A stretch of 64,000 nucleotides of DNA from Camarhynchus parvulus (Eukaryota > Chordata > Aves > Passeriformes > Thraupidae): the NCBI RefSeq assembly GCF_901933205.1, contig NC_044572.1, positions 64,086,465-64,150,464 of the forward strand, given 5' to 3'. Made by a program: the position numbers and the translations under genes. The notes beneath the pieces are model-generated. The model ran no database searches. It was not told the origin of the DNA and saw nothing but the letters and a program-made list of their open reading frames with translations. Numbering within the stretch: position 1 is the first letter of the stretch; each line of letters opens with the position of its first letter. Below, in pieces: positions 18,335 to 29,413 of the stretch.

Positions 18335-21300
18335 TCAATATAAACAGAAAAGAAGGGAAATGATTGTTTTCAAAGGCTCTACGCCTTTTAAAGGCATTTA
18401 AAAATGCTCTTTCTCCTCTTCAAGTCAGTGCAGTTTAGCATCTCGAAATAAAGGCTACTGGTAGTCCAGAGAATCTCTCTGCTACTGCAGTGTGGCTGTT
18501 ACTGACAGAAATGGTGGTAGACTGACTGATTTGAGGGAATGTCTGCACAGCCATTGCTTGGTTTTGACACACAAGCAAACATTTCTGATTTCTTTGGAGA
18601 ATTAGAGACAGCAAAGGGAGAAAAAGGAGATTATTGCAGGAGCTGGAGAGGGAAAGGTAAGAAAGAAGGCAACACAAAGGCTCAAACCAAGGAAAGATGT
18701 GGCCACAGAACATGGCCATGGACTGTGTCCAGGCTGTGGAAGACAATGAAAGCCAAGGCTTCTTTGCCACTTGTTCCAGTGAGGGCAGGTTATGGTGTCT
18801 GAGACAGTGCAAAAAACCAGAGCTGTTTAATAGAGCCTTCTCTTCCCTGGAGGAGTGTTTTCTCCTAAGGAGATGTAAAGGAGGGAAAGTCCAAGAGAGC
18901 AAAATGACAGATAGAAAACATATGTTTCTTTAGTTCAGTAGTAATTCAAACAATGTCCAATTAACCAAAACACCACAAAGAACACACGCACAGGCAAAGA
19001 GCTGAAAGCCAGCGAGCTGGGGGCTCAAGAAGTGATGTGAAGGAGTGGCTGTGACTGAACCTGCTCTGTGAGAAACAAGCCTGTGCCTGCCAAAAAAGAG
19101 GCACAGTCAAGGGCAAATGGCTTCTGCCATATGCTCCTCTAGCAGACCCAGCACTGATGCACACACACACAAATGAACAGGGACTTAGCATCCTCAGCCT
19201 GCCCAAGGCAGATTTAAAGCAAAAGAGGCTTGGAAACACCCTCTTCTCCCCTGAAAACAGGAGGGTGCAACCTTTCTTGGTACTGCTGTGTGTTGACTGT
19301 TCCCACAGAGACCCATATATCTGGTGAATTAGCTATGCTTATACTGGCACACTGTGCTTATTGCAACTTATTTGCTGCCAGATATTTAGGGCTAATATGA
19401 ACAAGGCCAGCTCTGCTTCACTTTTCTCCATAGGATAAATACAGGCTTTCCTGTTTTTAAAATCAGTTTTGAGCACATATTCTTCGGGACAAAGATGACC
19501 AATATGTACAGTCACAAGCTAGTTAAAAACTCTGGTCTCCCCAGGTAGAGACACACTCTCTGAACTTCAGCATGGATGAGAATTAAAGGTAGGTCCCTTT
19601 GCTGAAGCACCAAACCCCCATGCCCATCAACCAGCCACATGGTGCAGTTTGATTTTGGAGGTTGTTAACCTAACAGCCACGGTATTTCCTAGAGTGCTTT
19701 ACACCCATTTGAAGAAGCGGTTTAGGCACCTCAACTGACTTGCAAAGAAACACTGATTTCTAAGTTTTTAATATGTTTTTGAAAAGAAAGGCTCAACTAT
19801 AAAACTCTGGAGTCACACTGCAGACTGCTCTCCAAGCTGCCTTTTCCCTGTGCTGAAAGGGTCCTGTTCTGGTGCAGCATTTAAAGCTTTTTTCTCTTCC
19901 CCCTTAAGAATAGCTGCTCTCAGACCTTCCAAGAAGAGCCAGAACAAGCTGCAACTAATTCCTGAGCCTTCTCCCACCAAAGAAATTGTTAAAACTCCGA
20001 CTGAGTTTAAAGAGCAATTTGGTGGCACCCAGCACCTTTTCCAATAGGTCTCAAAAATGTAATTTTCTGTTAGAATAAGCAGCAAACTGAACTTGCTCTT
20101 CAGTGGGAGACCAAGCTGGGTGAATCAGCAGCAAAACAGCAGTTTCTGCATATAGACGGCAGCACTGCACACAGAACAAATACACAGGCAAATTCTATTT
20201 CTGTACTCTATCTGACCACAGATAGCTAAGTAACAGACCCACATTTTGCACACAAATTCACTGGCATCTACCTGGGTGCCCTGTCTCACCCTCCTGCCCA
20301 GTCAAGAGCTGGTGGCTAGGAGTTCCCACCTCATTATCATAGTACTGGTAAGAAACACAGTCATTTTGCATTCAAAGATAGAATATATATATTTCGAAGA
20401 CTCTATATATATAAAAATTTCTCAGATATTCCCTATTGTAATCTGCTTGTGTTCAAGAATGAAAAAACCTACAACCCTTGAGCTGAAGCTCAGACAAAAC
20501 CAATTTTTTCAGTTTCTAAATCCTTTCTAAGTAGGTACAGGACTTATAGTATTAATTATTTTCCTACTAAGCCAGTTTAATTAATAAGATATTTAGAGGA
20601 AGGGCATGCTGGGCTAAGAGCACTACTGAATGATAACAGATGTTATACTAAAAGTGTGGAACATGCTGCCTTTCTTCAATTCAAATCTTCCTCCCAAACA
20701 AGTGTCATACATTTAAGTACATTACCTGCTATGCTACTGCTGATCAGATGGGAAAAAAAATATAAGCATTTAGATGCAGAACTCATTAGGGTCTAACACT
20801 TTGAACAATGAAATGCTTTACTTATTCTGGATTTCTCTGGCTAAGATTGCCAGTTCTTTTATGAAGGATTTTCTTTTCAAGCAGAAAGCTGGTACAAAAT
20901 AAATTCATTCACTCTCCACTGAGAAGGAATCCATTCACAGCAGAGGATAAATGTAAACCTTTGAATTAATCCTTGATTCATGAGAACTGTGTAAATTCTG
21001 TGATGGGAAAAATGAATGATAATTAATATTTAAGAAAAGATGTATTACTTCATGAGTGATTTTCCTTGGTGATTAACCTCATTTTTTTTCATTTGTACAA
21101 CCTTCCAGGAGATTAGAAATAAGCATTAAGTCCTCTTTATGGGATCTACTTATGCCAGAAACTAGTTACTGCAACAAATTCATCCACTCTACAAGAAACT
21201 CTCAGTTACTAGTTTATAGAAATGAGCCTGTGTGTTTTATGGTAGAAGCGTACAGATTTTGCCAGTGTGCTCTGCAGTACGCTGTTTCTTTTATGCTTTG

Positions 21301-21798
21301 ATGAAGAAACAGTAGGAAATGTTTTTATTAATGTTTCTGAGCTGCTATTTTTGAACTCGTCCCTCAGGAGCAGCCCCCCTCTGCTGTTCAAGCAGAGTTT
21401 TTCTCTGTGGCAGACCCATTAAGATCAGTAAAGCCTTGACAGGGTCAGGAGAAGTTCCTGCCCCTCCATTCTGAAAATCAAACACAGTTTTGTCTTTATC
21501 CCTTTAACAGGCTGCTGTGCTCCGTGATGGCAGTGCTTGTGGGCTGCTCCCCCAGCTGAAGGCAAAGCTCCGCGCTGCTGCTCAGCCAAGCGCTCCTGCT
21601 GCTCCATTAACCAGCCAGAGCAGCATTTATGCCGCCAGGACACACAGACTTCCTGTCCTCCTGTCCTTCCCTCCAAGGCTAAAACACCTCAGATGAGCTA
21701 TTCCAACCTGCATCTATATGAGGCAACAATAAATTAACAATAAATATTATTATACAAGATAATGATAAAGTGTCCTCCTTTGCAGCAATTGTCATTGT

Positions 21799-21832
21799 TT
21801 TGGTTAGCAGCAATTGTTGCTGCTTAACCAAA
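21799..21832. repeat. Near-perfect hairpin with one bulge
   Basis: TTTGGTTAGCAGCAA (21799-21813) pairs with TTGCTGCTTAACCAAA (21817-21832) around a TTG loop, with a single extra base in the right arm. GCAGCAATTGT also occurs just upstream at about 21782-21792 as a partial direct repeat. Confidence 0.85.
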
Positions 21833-22070
21833 GGGTGGACTAAATAAACAAGGCCTGCCCTTTTCATCTGACAACTGAAACAAAATCCCAGTCTGTGCTG
21901 GCCAACTGGATCTTAACCTTGCTTTTTTCTGAGGTTGTGCTCGGCTTTTGTTTTAAAAAGCACTGGGGGATGCTTTGCATGAATTCTTCCTTTCAAAGGC
22001 CACTATAATTTTCATGATGATTTTAGAAAGCAAAGGTTGTTATAGGATGAAGCTGAGAGCAGAAGCTTTC

Positions 22071-22667
22071 TGGTGCATCAATTATACTTGCTTTTGTGAA
22101 AAATGTGTGTTTTATGATTGGCTTTTCGCAAATATTAAAATGAATATTATATGTGTTGTGTTAGGTTATAAAAAAAGTCAAAATAGAAACTATGCTATGT
22201 AGGATACTATTTTTAAAGAAAGGACTCACAGTGAGATAGCAACCACACCTATTGGTTGAAAGGACACCTAAAACTTTCAGAGAAAAAGAATTTATTGCTC
22301 TCTTACCAGAAGAAATTAATTTCTTCCCGCCTCGAAGGCGCTGTTAGGATTCAGAGGAAGAAGTTGACAGTGACCAGGTAGAATCCTGTGTTTGAATGGA
22401 ATTTATGCATCATGTATGAAGTGTATGAATATGCAACAGGCTATTGTTTTTAAGGGTTAATCCTCTGTTAACGTGGGTCCTTTTCTGGGCTTATGCTGCC
22501 CAGAAAAAGGTACCCGGACGTCCGTAACTCTTTGTTTCTATTGTCTCATATTGTCCTAATCCAAATTGTCCAAATTATTATTACTGTAATTGTATTACTA
22601 TTTTTATAACCATTTTATTACTATTAAACTTTAAAATTTTAAAAACAAGTGATTGGCGTTTTTCACA
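22071..22667 (-). mobile_element. Solo LTR of an endogenous retrovirus with target-site duplication
   Basis: On the minus strand the element begins TGTGAAAAACGCCAATCACT and ends ATTGATGCACCA, giving canonical TG...CA ends over 597 bp. It is flanked by an exact 5-bp direct repeat (CTTTC on the plus strand, 22066-22070 and 22668-22672), the length typical of ERVL-type insertions. Internally it resembles an LTR I remember from passerines: TTTTAAAATTTTAAAGTTTAATAG, GGACAATATGAGACAATAG, CCTGTTGCATATTCATAC and CAACTTCTTCCTCTGAATCC. A polyadenylation signal AATAAA lies at 22291-22296 in the minus sense. There is no internal viral sequence. It has the same orientation as PHACTR1. It contains an 18-bp perfect palindrome at 22309-22326 and a small CGCCT/AGGCG hairpin at 22328-22340. 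Confidence 0.86.
22309..22326. repeat. 18-bp perfect palindrome inside the LTR
   Basis: GAAGAAATTAATTTCTTC is identical to its own reverse complement. It lies just 5' (minus sense) of the LTR polyadenylation signal, next to the GC-rich hairpin at 22328-22340, so the two may form RNA structure at the transcript end. Confidence 0.9.
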
Positions 22668-24090
22668 CTTTCAACAGGAATCTGCTTTGCTAACAATTCA
22701 GATCTGAATAACTAGAAACAAGCAAACCAATTGCTTTGCACAATTGTTTAGATAAACAACCATCACTGTTTTCTTTAGATTTATAAGGAAGAAGAGATTT
22801 GCAAATGTGATGGATTATGTCTTTAAAAACATTACATCATCTTGAAATTTTCACAACTATGTAGACTTTCTTGGCAATCAAATGAAGTAGGATTCAGCTG
22901 ATACAAATTTTTATAGTGTGGGCTTCTGCCTCTGAGTTGGTCTCATATATTATGAGCAAGTCTTTGGGCATGATTAACCTCAGAACAATGTAAGAATCTT
23001 AGCAAGACTGAGCTGCACCTTGGAAGTGCCTGTTAGGCTTCACTGACTGTAAAGGAAGCTAAGGGTGAGTAGCTGAGATAAAGATGCATAAAAATAGGGC
23101 TGAATATACTTCTGAAATCAAAACTGACTGAAGAGAGTAGTTTTAAGAAAAGAAACGCTGCTATAGGTGCAAGTCTTAGACATCACTGAGGAAAATGTAG
23201 ATGTATCAGCTTGCTGAGAGCTCCATTAATTTTGGGGTTGTTTCAATAGCTGTGGCATGACACTTAGCACTGCTGCTGTGAGCTTGGGGTATGACCAATA
23301 CCAAAAAATAGCTTTGTTGAAAAAAACTGTATTGCTCTGCTCATTGCTAAATACGAATTTTCCTTGGCTTCAAACATGCATAGGTCTCTTAAAGCCTGAG
23401 GAAAGTAAAAACATTCCAACAGGTTTTGAGATTTAAAGTTCCTTACAGAAGTTTTGAGCATCTCTAATATCAGTTTAGTTTTCCTGCAACAGAATCAACT
23501 ACAAAACCTAATTCAGACAGATTACTACCTAGAAAAGATTGGGAGCCTCTTTTCGTCTGTGTGACATTCCTTGTTGTGACTGTAGCCTAGCACTCCCATT
23601 CTATTAAATAAGTGAACATTTGAAGGAGAAAATAGGCTGGTATAAAAGGTTAAGCTTGATTTTGAAAGTGTATAGAAGTACCTCTCCAAATCAGCTGACC
23701 AAATAAACCCCCTTCAGTATGTGAATCACTTGGAAAACTTCTGTGACATGTGCTATGAGACAAATTAATAACACCACAGTTAAACAGTTAACACCACAGA
23801 AAAACCCCACAGTACTGATGCCACACTAAAGAGTAACTCAAAACATTCTTCAAGCAAACCCGGATCATCATTACAGGAGTGGAAAAGTGCAGTACAGACA
23901 AGCTGCAGCAACTTGGCACACCACCTGCTACATCAGTAGCAAAGCATTACCAGCACCTGCTCTGTGACCATGGGCCAACACTCTAGGCTAGGCAATGACC
24001 CTTCTAGACTTAAAATTTGCTACTGAAAACAAGGCAAATAAAATAAGAGGAAAAAGAGGAAAAAATAAAATTACCACTCCCTCCAATTAA

Positions 24091-24108
24091 TTTTATTTTA
24101 TTTTATTT
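24091..24108. repeat. TTTTA short tandem repeat
   Basis: About three and a half copies of the 5-base unit TTTTA, uninterrupted, in AT-rich intron. Confidence 0.85.
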
Positions 24109-27100
24109 CCAGTCTTGCAAGTACAACTGGACTTATTTTAGATTGTGACTATGTAAAAGCATAGAGAAAATATCAGGGCATCTTGCTTCCACTCCAGTTC
24201 AGACTAGCTCAAGACAATGGTTCATTTCCAGTTAGAAGCACTGGAGTGAGAACACGATAAATCTTCATTTGTGACAGGTAAGCCTTTGAAATAACACAGC
24301 AAAAATATACATATTCCTTTGAGAGCGCAGGATCAAATCTAAAATTCCTGGTTACTCACTGGAAGACTTTGGGAGGTGAAACAGTTGGCACACCTGGTAA
24401 CCACAGATAAAAATTCAATCTTTTCTTCCTTACTGATTGAGAGAGAAAATAAAACTGGAGAAGAAATGAAAACAGCCTTAAGAAAATTCTAGACTTGTAC
24501 TGACCATTACTACACGTAAACTGCCAGAGGACAGACTCGGGAGGAAATTGGATGCAAAGTTAAATCTGCAAATACAGAATTGCAGAAGCTAATCAAAATA
24601 CTACAAACCACACTAAGTGAGATCACAATACAGTAACACAACTCAGAAATAGAGCATGCAACTAGAAATTCAGCAAATACAAGGAAAGGCAGAGAAATTA
24701 TATCTGAACAATTCTACCACAATAGTTCTTAATTCTTTCTGAACCAAAAAAATCAGAAACCCAATCCAAGAACAGATGGACTGTATTTTTTTCATACAGA
24801 AGGACTTAAAAAAATCAATCAAAGAAGGTGTCTTCCTAGGGAAAGAGCTACACTTCAAGTTAGATCCAAAGAAACCCAACATAATGGATTTCACAGGCCA
24901 AGCTGAGTGAGCCTGGCAGAAGATGAATGCATGAAAGCAGGAGATAAAACAAGAAATCTTGACAAACACAAAAAAGCTGTGTGTTCGGGGGGAAAAAAAC
25001 CAACCCTAAGAAAGCAGGTTTGAAAAGAAAACAGGATTGTAGGCACCTGAAGAAAAATGTTACCACCCTCAGCCGCCTAGCTAATAAAGAGCAAAACAGA
25101 ACTCCACTGTGTCAGCAAACTGTGATACTCTATCAAAAGGATTTTTGAAAGACTTGCATTTTTATACCTTTTGTACATAATTGCTTTTCTAGTCACACTT
25201 GAGAAGTTAGGGAGAAATTCAGAAAGCAGATCAGAATATTGAAAAAATGAAGAAAATACATTTCTTCTGTTCTACCCTCTGAATTGCTACACAGTGCTTT
25301 CATGAGTTCTTAGGTAGTACTAAGTCAAGAACTGGAAAGCTGAGCCAGCAACAGGTATTACTTTCCACAGCTTAATGATAAAGGAGATTCTGTGTCTTAA
25401 TTAAAGAAATTTGCAACAAGGTAACATAGCATATCTTAATGTACACCTGCTCTGCAAATATAGTGTGAGTGCAGAGTGGAAAGCCATAACCTGGCACTCA
25501 AGGACTTCTTAATTTAGGCATCAAAAACAGTAGTGAGGGGGTGGTACTGGTTGATTAGAAGGCTTTTGTCCCAGCAAGAAACCTGGCAGACTAGAACAGG
25601 CCCTGCTTATGTCCATACTGCTACCAGCACCCTATGTAGCTATAGCTGTGCTAAAGCTAAATTGACCATAGTGATCACTACCACAGTTCTTACTGCAATG
25701 ACGTTATCTCCTAAGCACCAGCAAAAGGCAGCTGATGCAATCCTTATGGTAGGAGATCCATTTACATTTTCACAAATGATGGTTTCCCCTACAGGCTTCC
25801 ATGTAACAACATGCAGAGGTTGTTGTATCAAAGAAAAACAAAGAATATGGGTTCTACATGTCAAACTTTTGCAACTGGACAAGATGAGTGATGCCATCTG
25901 AAAAAGATACGTGGCAGCATCAGAAGCAGTTGTACATCCCAAGGAATGGCTGCTTTTTACAAGTGACTCAACTTGCCTTAGGTACCTTGCAGTCTCAGAT
26001 TTCTGTATGTACAACAGACAAAAACTATGCTAAAAGCAAGTGGGTGAAGAGCTGGCTGAGATATCTGCAAGGTGTTTCCTTTACCCCGAGAAGGTGGTTC
26101 TCAGTATGATGATACAGCAGAAGGGATCTGCAGTGCCATCTGTAACAGCAGAAATATCTATTTGCAATATTGCAGTATTCTGCAGCATAATAGTTCAAGG
26201 GACCTTCCTCAAAGCAAAAACCACAGTGGACATTGCTTCAATAAGAAAATGACTCTTGTGACTCTCTGGAGAGTTCTCTTCACGACAGAGTTTACACATG
26301 GCATGTAACTACCCGGGCAAGCTGCTGCTTTTGGATTTGCTCCTCATCAGACAACATTTCCAGATGGCAAAATACAGAGCACAGTTTACATAAAGAAGTC
26401 TAACAGATGTCAGGAAACTGGATTTTCCAGAGTAACTTTTAAAGGTGAAGGAGTCAGCTTTTCTGGGATGGAAAAATGGGGAAAAATTTAGAGATAAAAC
26501 CAAAACAATGGCAGGCTGATGATAAGAAGGCAGAAAGAATGCTTGGACAGACCACCTGGAGATGACAACCAAGCTACTGGCCAGTATTTGGTCCCCTCAT
26601 TTGCCAGCTGGGAGGATCACCTTGCTGAAAAAAGAGAGACCTGTAGTCAGTAAGACAAGCAGCACAACTCTCTATAGCAACAGCCAACTGCTGTGTAGTT
26701 TTACAGCTTGAGTTCACCTTACAGCTGTAACTCTGCAAACATATATTGCCTGGTATCCACTGCCAGACAGATGTGTAAATCCAGTGTTTTACTCCCTAAC
26801 AACATCCTATTTTGGCCACAATGAAAAAGCCTGCTCTGCTGGATGCTCCTATTTCACCAGAAAGGGATTTGAGATAATGTAAAATATATTCACACATGAC
26901 TCAAACACTGTTGAAGTAAATTACAGTTTTCCACTTAGACTAGAATAATTAGTACACCGTAGCCTCCCAAACTGACATGCAAAATAGATGGGGACTTGTT
27001 TATCTGTGTCCACATGTACCCCTACTAAAAATAAATACAAAGCACAGCTTGTGACTAAGAAATACCTACTTAAATCTGAAGTTGGCTTAGCACTGTTTTG

Positions 27101-29310
27101 AGAGAGATGTTATGAATATTTCATATACTTCTCAGAAACCATCACTACTGTTGTACACCCAGAAAATCTTGACTAAGCACACACAAATTAAAAATGCATT
27201 TGTTATTGAAATGAACCGGCATCAACCCTTCAACACAGACCTCTGTTAGGAGCCAAACAGGAAATCATTCATTTAATGCTTGATTATAGGAATGACTGAA
27301 TCACAAAGCAACAAACACTTCCTCCAAAATAAGAAGATTCTTGAATTGCAGCTGTCACACCATCCAGCAATTATATTTGGATGATATTTCCAGCTTGTGC
27401 AATGGCGCTAGCTGGCTGGTACTTAATGCTGAAAAAACCCCAAAGTGTCTTTAACGCCAGCGTCTTATCTCCCAAAATAGCGCAGTCTGCTTTCTGGCTT
27501 GGTAGCTGATAGCAGTTCAAGCTACAGTAAAGGCCCACCATGCAATTTCAGAATGTTTTACACATTCAGAGTCTTGGTCTGACTTTTTTTTGCTTCTTTG
27601 GGGTGAAAAGATAACATTCCCAGATGGAGAGAAACTTTCCATTATACATGGCAGTCCTCTGGAATCAAGAGATGAAAATAGACCAGACTGTGATTTCAGT
27701 TACAGTAACATGAATGCAGAACAGCTTCACGAGAATTTGGCATGCACCATCCTGCTTTTAATACTAATTATTCCATTATTTTAATAGGAGATATTTTTTA
27801 AAGGCCACCAATGATGAAATTGTTTTATGCTCCTCTCCAGAAAATGTTGAAGTTATCTGAGAAAATAAGGCATTTTTTCCTCTTATTTTACCTTAATGCT
27901 TTTTGTGTGTGTGTGTGCAAAAACATAGTTCTGATGCTTGTCTGGGATGGGGAGACAGAGATGAAGATATGAAACATGTTTAGATGGTAACAATTTTGAA
28001 CTGAAATACTGATGTGAGAAGCAAATTTCAAAAATAATAGGCAAGAAGGACAGTGAAGTGAAGGAGATATTGTTAATACTCTGGACATTTATTACAGTGT
28101 GATTATACACTATAAATGTAGATAATATTGTCAGTCTCATATCTTAGTACGCCCGTGAAAGTGTCCCTGCTTTCAACAACCTAATATAGTTTTTCTGTTC
28201 ATTGTGTAGAAAACCAAACCGAAAATTGGTAGAATTATAGATGATCTAAGGTTAAAAGGAATGGTACTGAAGGATAAAGGCCATGGTAAACAAATCAAAT
28301 ATTTTTCACAGCAGTTCTAATCCTGAAGAGCTTCAGCAGAATTGCAAAGTGCAACTCTTCTTTACAAGGAGCTGTGGAAGTCTTTCTAAGTGAAGTGTCA
28401 CTTGGAGAACTTTTAAAAGAAATCAATAAAATCAGAGCAGCAAACTGCCAAGACCGGACAGTTTTCTTCCTTGAGTTCATCAGGAAATCAAATATGAACA
28501 GAGTAAGTGTGATATGTAATCTAGATAAGATAGAAAAGTGGGAGATGGCAAATAGAAGGTTGCTCTTCTCTAGAGCCTGAAAGTCATCTTGGAATTACAG
28601 ACCAGTAAGCCTTGTTCCCATCCACCAGTCTAGGAATAGTTATATAGAATAAAGCTAGACACTGGAGACCTAGAACAGAAGGGAGATGAGAGAAGAATCA
28701 TCCCGAGTTTGAAGTCAATGAATGAAGATGCTTGTTCCAAGTTGGCCTCTTCAAAGTTCCAAAACTTCTATGTTAAGGTCATTGGAAGAATTAAAATTGC
28801 ATTAGATAATTAGATGTGATTATCCTCTAGTGGAATAGCAACATGTAGAAATCAAAAAGGAATTCCCCATGCATAAACAGAGGAATGTAGCACTACCTGC
28901 TGTCTTCTTCACGAAAACACAGTTAAGAAAGGTTGACCATAGGGAGAAGACAAAATTTGCTGACTGAGGTCAAAACCAAGGCTGACTGCAAAGAGCCACA
29001 AGAATTCTTGTGATACTACATGATGTGTGACAAAATTCAGCATTGATAACAGCAAAAAAATACATTTGGGAAAAGGCAGCCCTAACTGTACACACTTAAC
29101 AGCTGTATTAGTCATTCCCACTCAAAAGATAGTGCTTGGACAACTCTGCAGAGAAGTATCTGAAAACATCATCCTAATGCTTGGGGCAGTAAAAAAAGGC
29201 AACTGAAATCTGAAATTACTAGGAAATATATAGAGCCCCCTTTGTGCTAGTGTAATAGTCTACAGCAAATACAAGTTTGGGTATCCATCTCCAAAGAGAT
29301 ACATCTAAAA

Positions 29311-29413
29311 CTAAAAAAGAACTAAAAAAGTTATGAAAAAAAGAACTAAAAAAGTTATGAAAAAAAGAACTAAAAAGGAACTAAAAAAAGTTACAAAAAA
29401 AAAAGAAAAAAGA
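29311..29413. repeat. A-rich minisatellite, 24-bp unit
   Basis: The unit AAGAACTAAAAAAGTTATGA plus AAAA occurs twice exactly (29317-29340 and 29341-29364), followed by a third, rearranged copy and an A-rich tail (GGAACTAAAAAAAGTTAC then A-run). Flanking CTAAAACTAAAA suggests growth from a simple A-rich sequence by replication slippage. Confidence 0.85.

Noticed and set aside
22274..22673. Alternative boundaries for the LTR using a 6-bp repeat CTTTCA
   Set aside because: That choice would leave the element without a CA end. The 22071-22667 limits give both TG...CA ends and a 5-bp target-site duplication.
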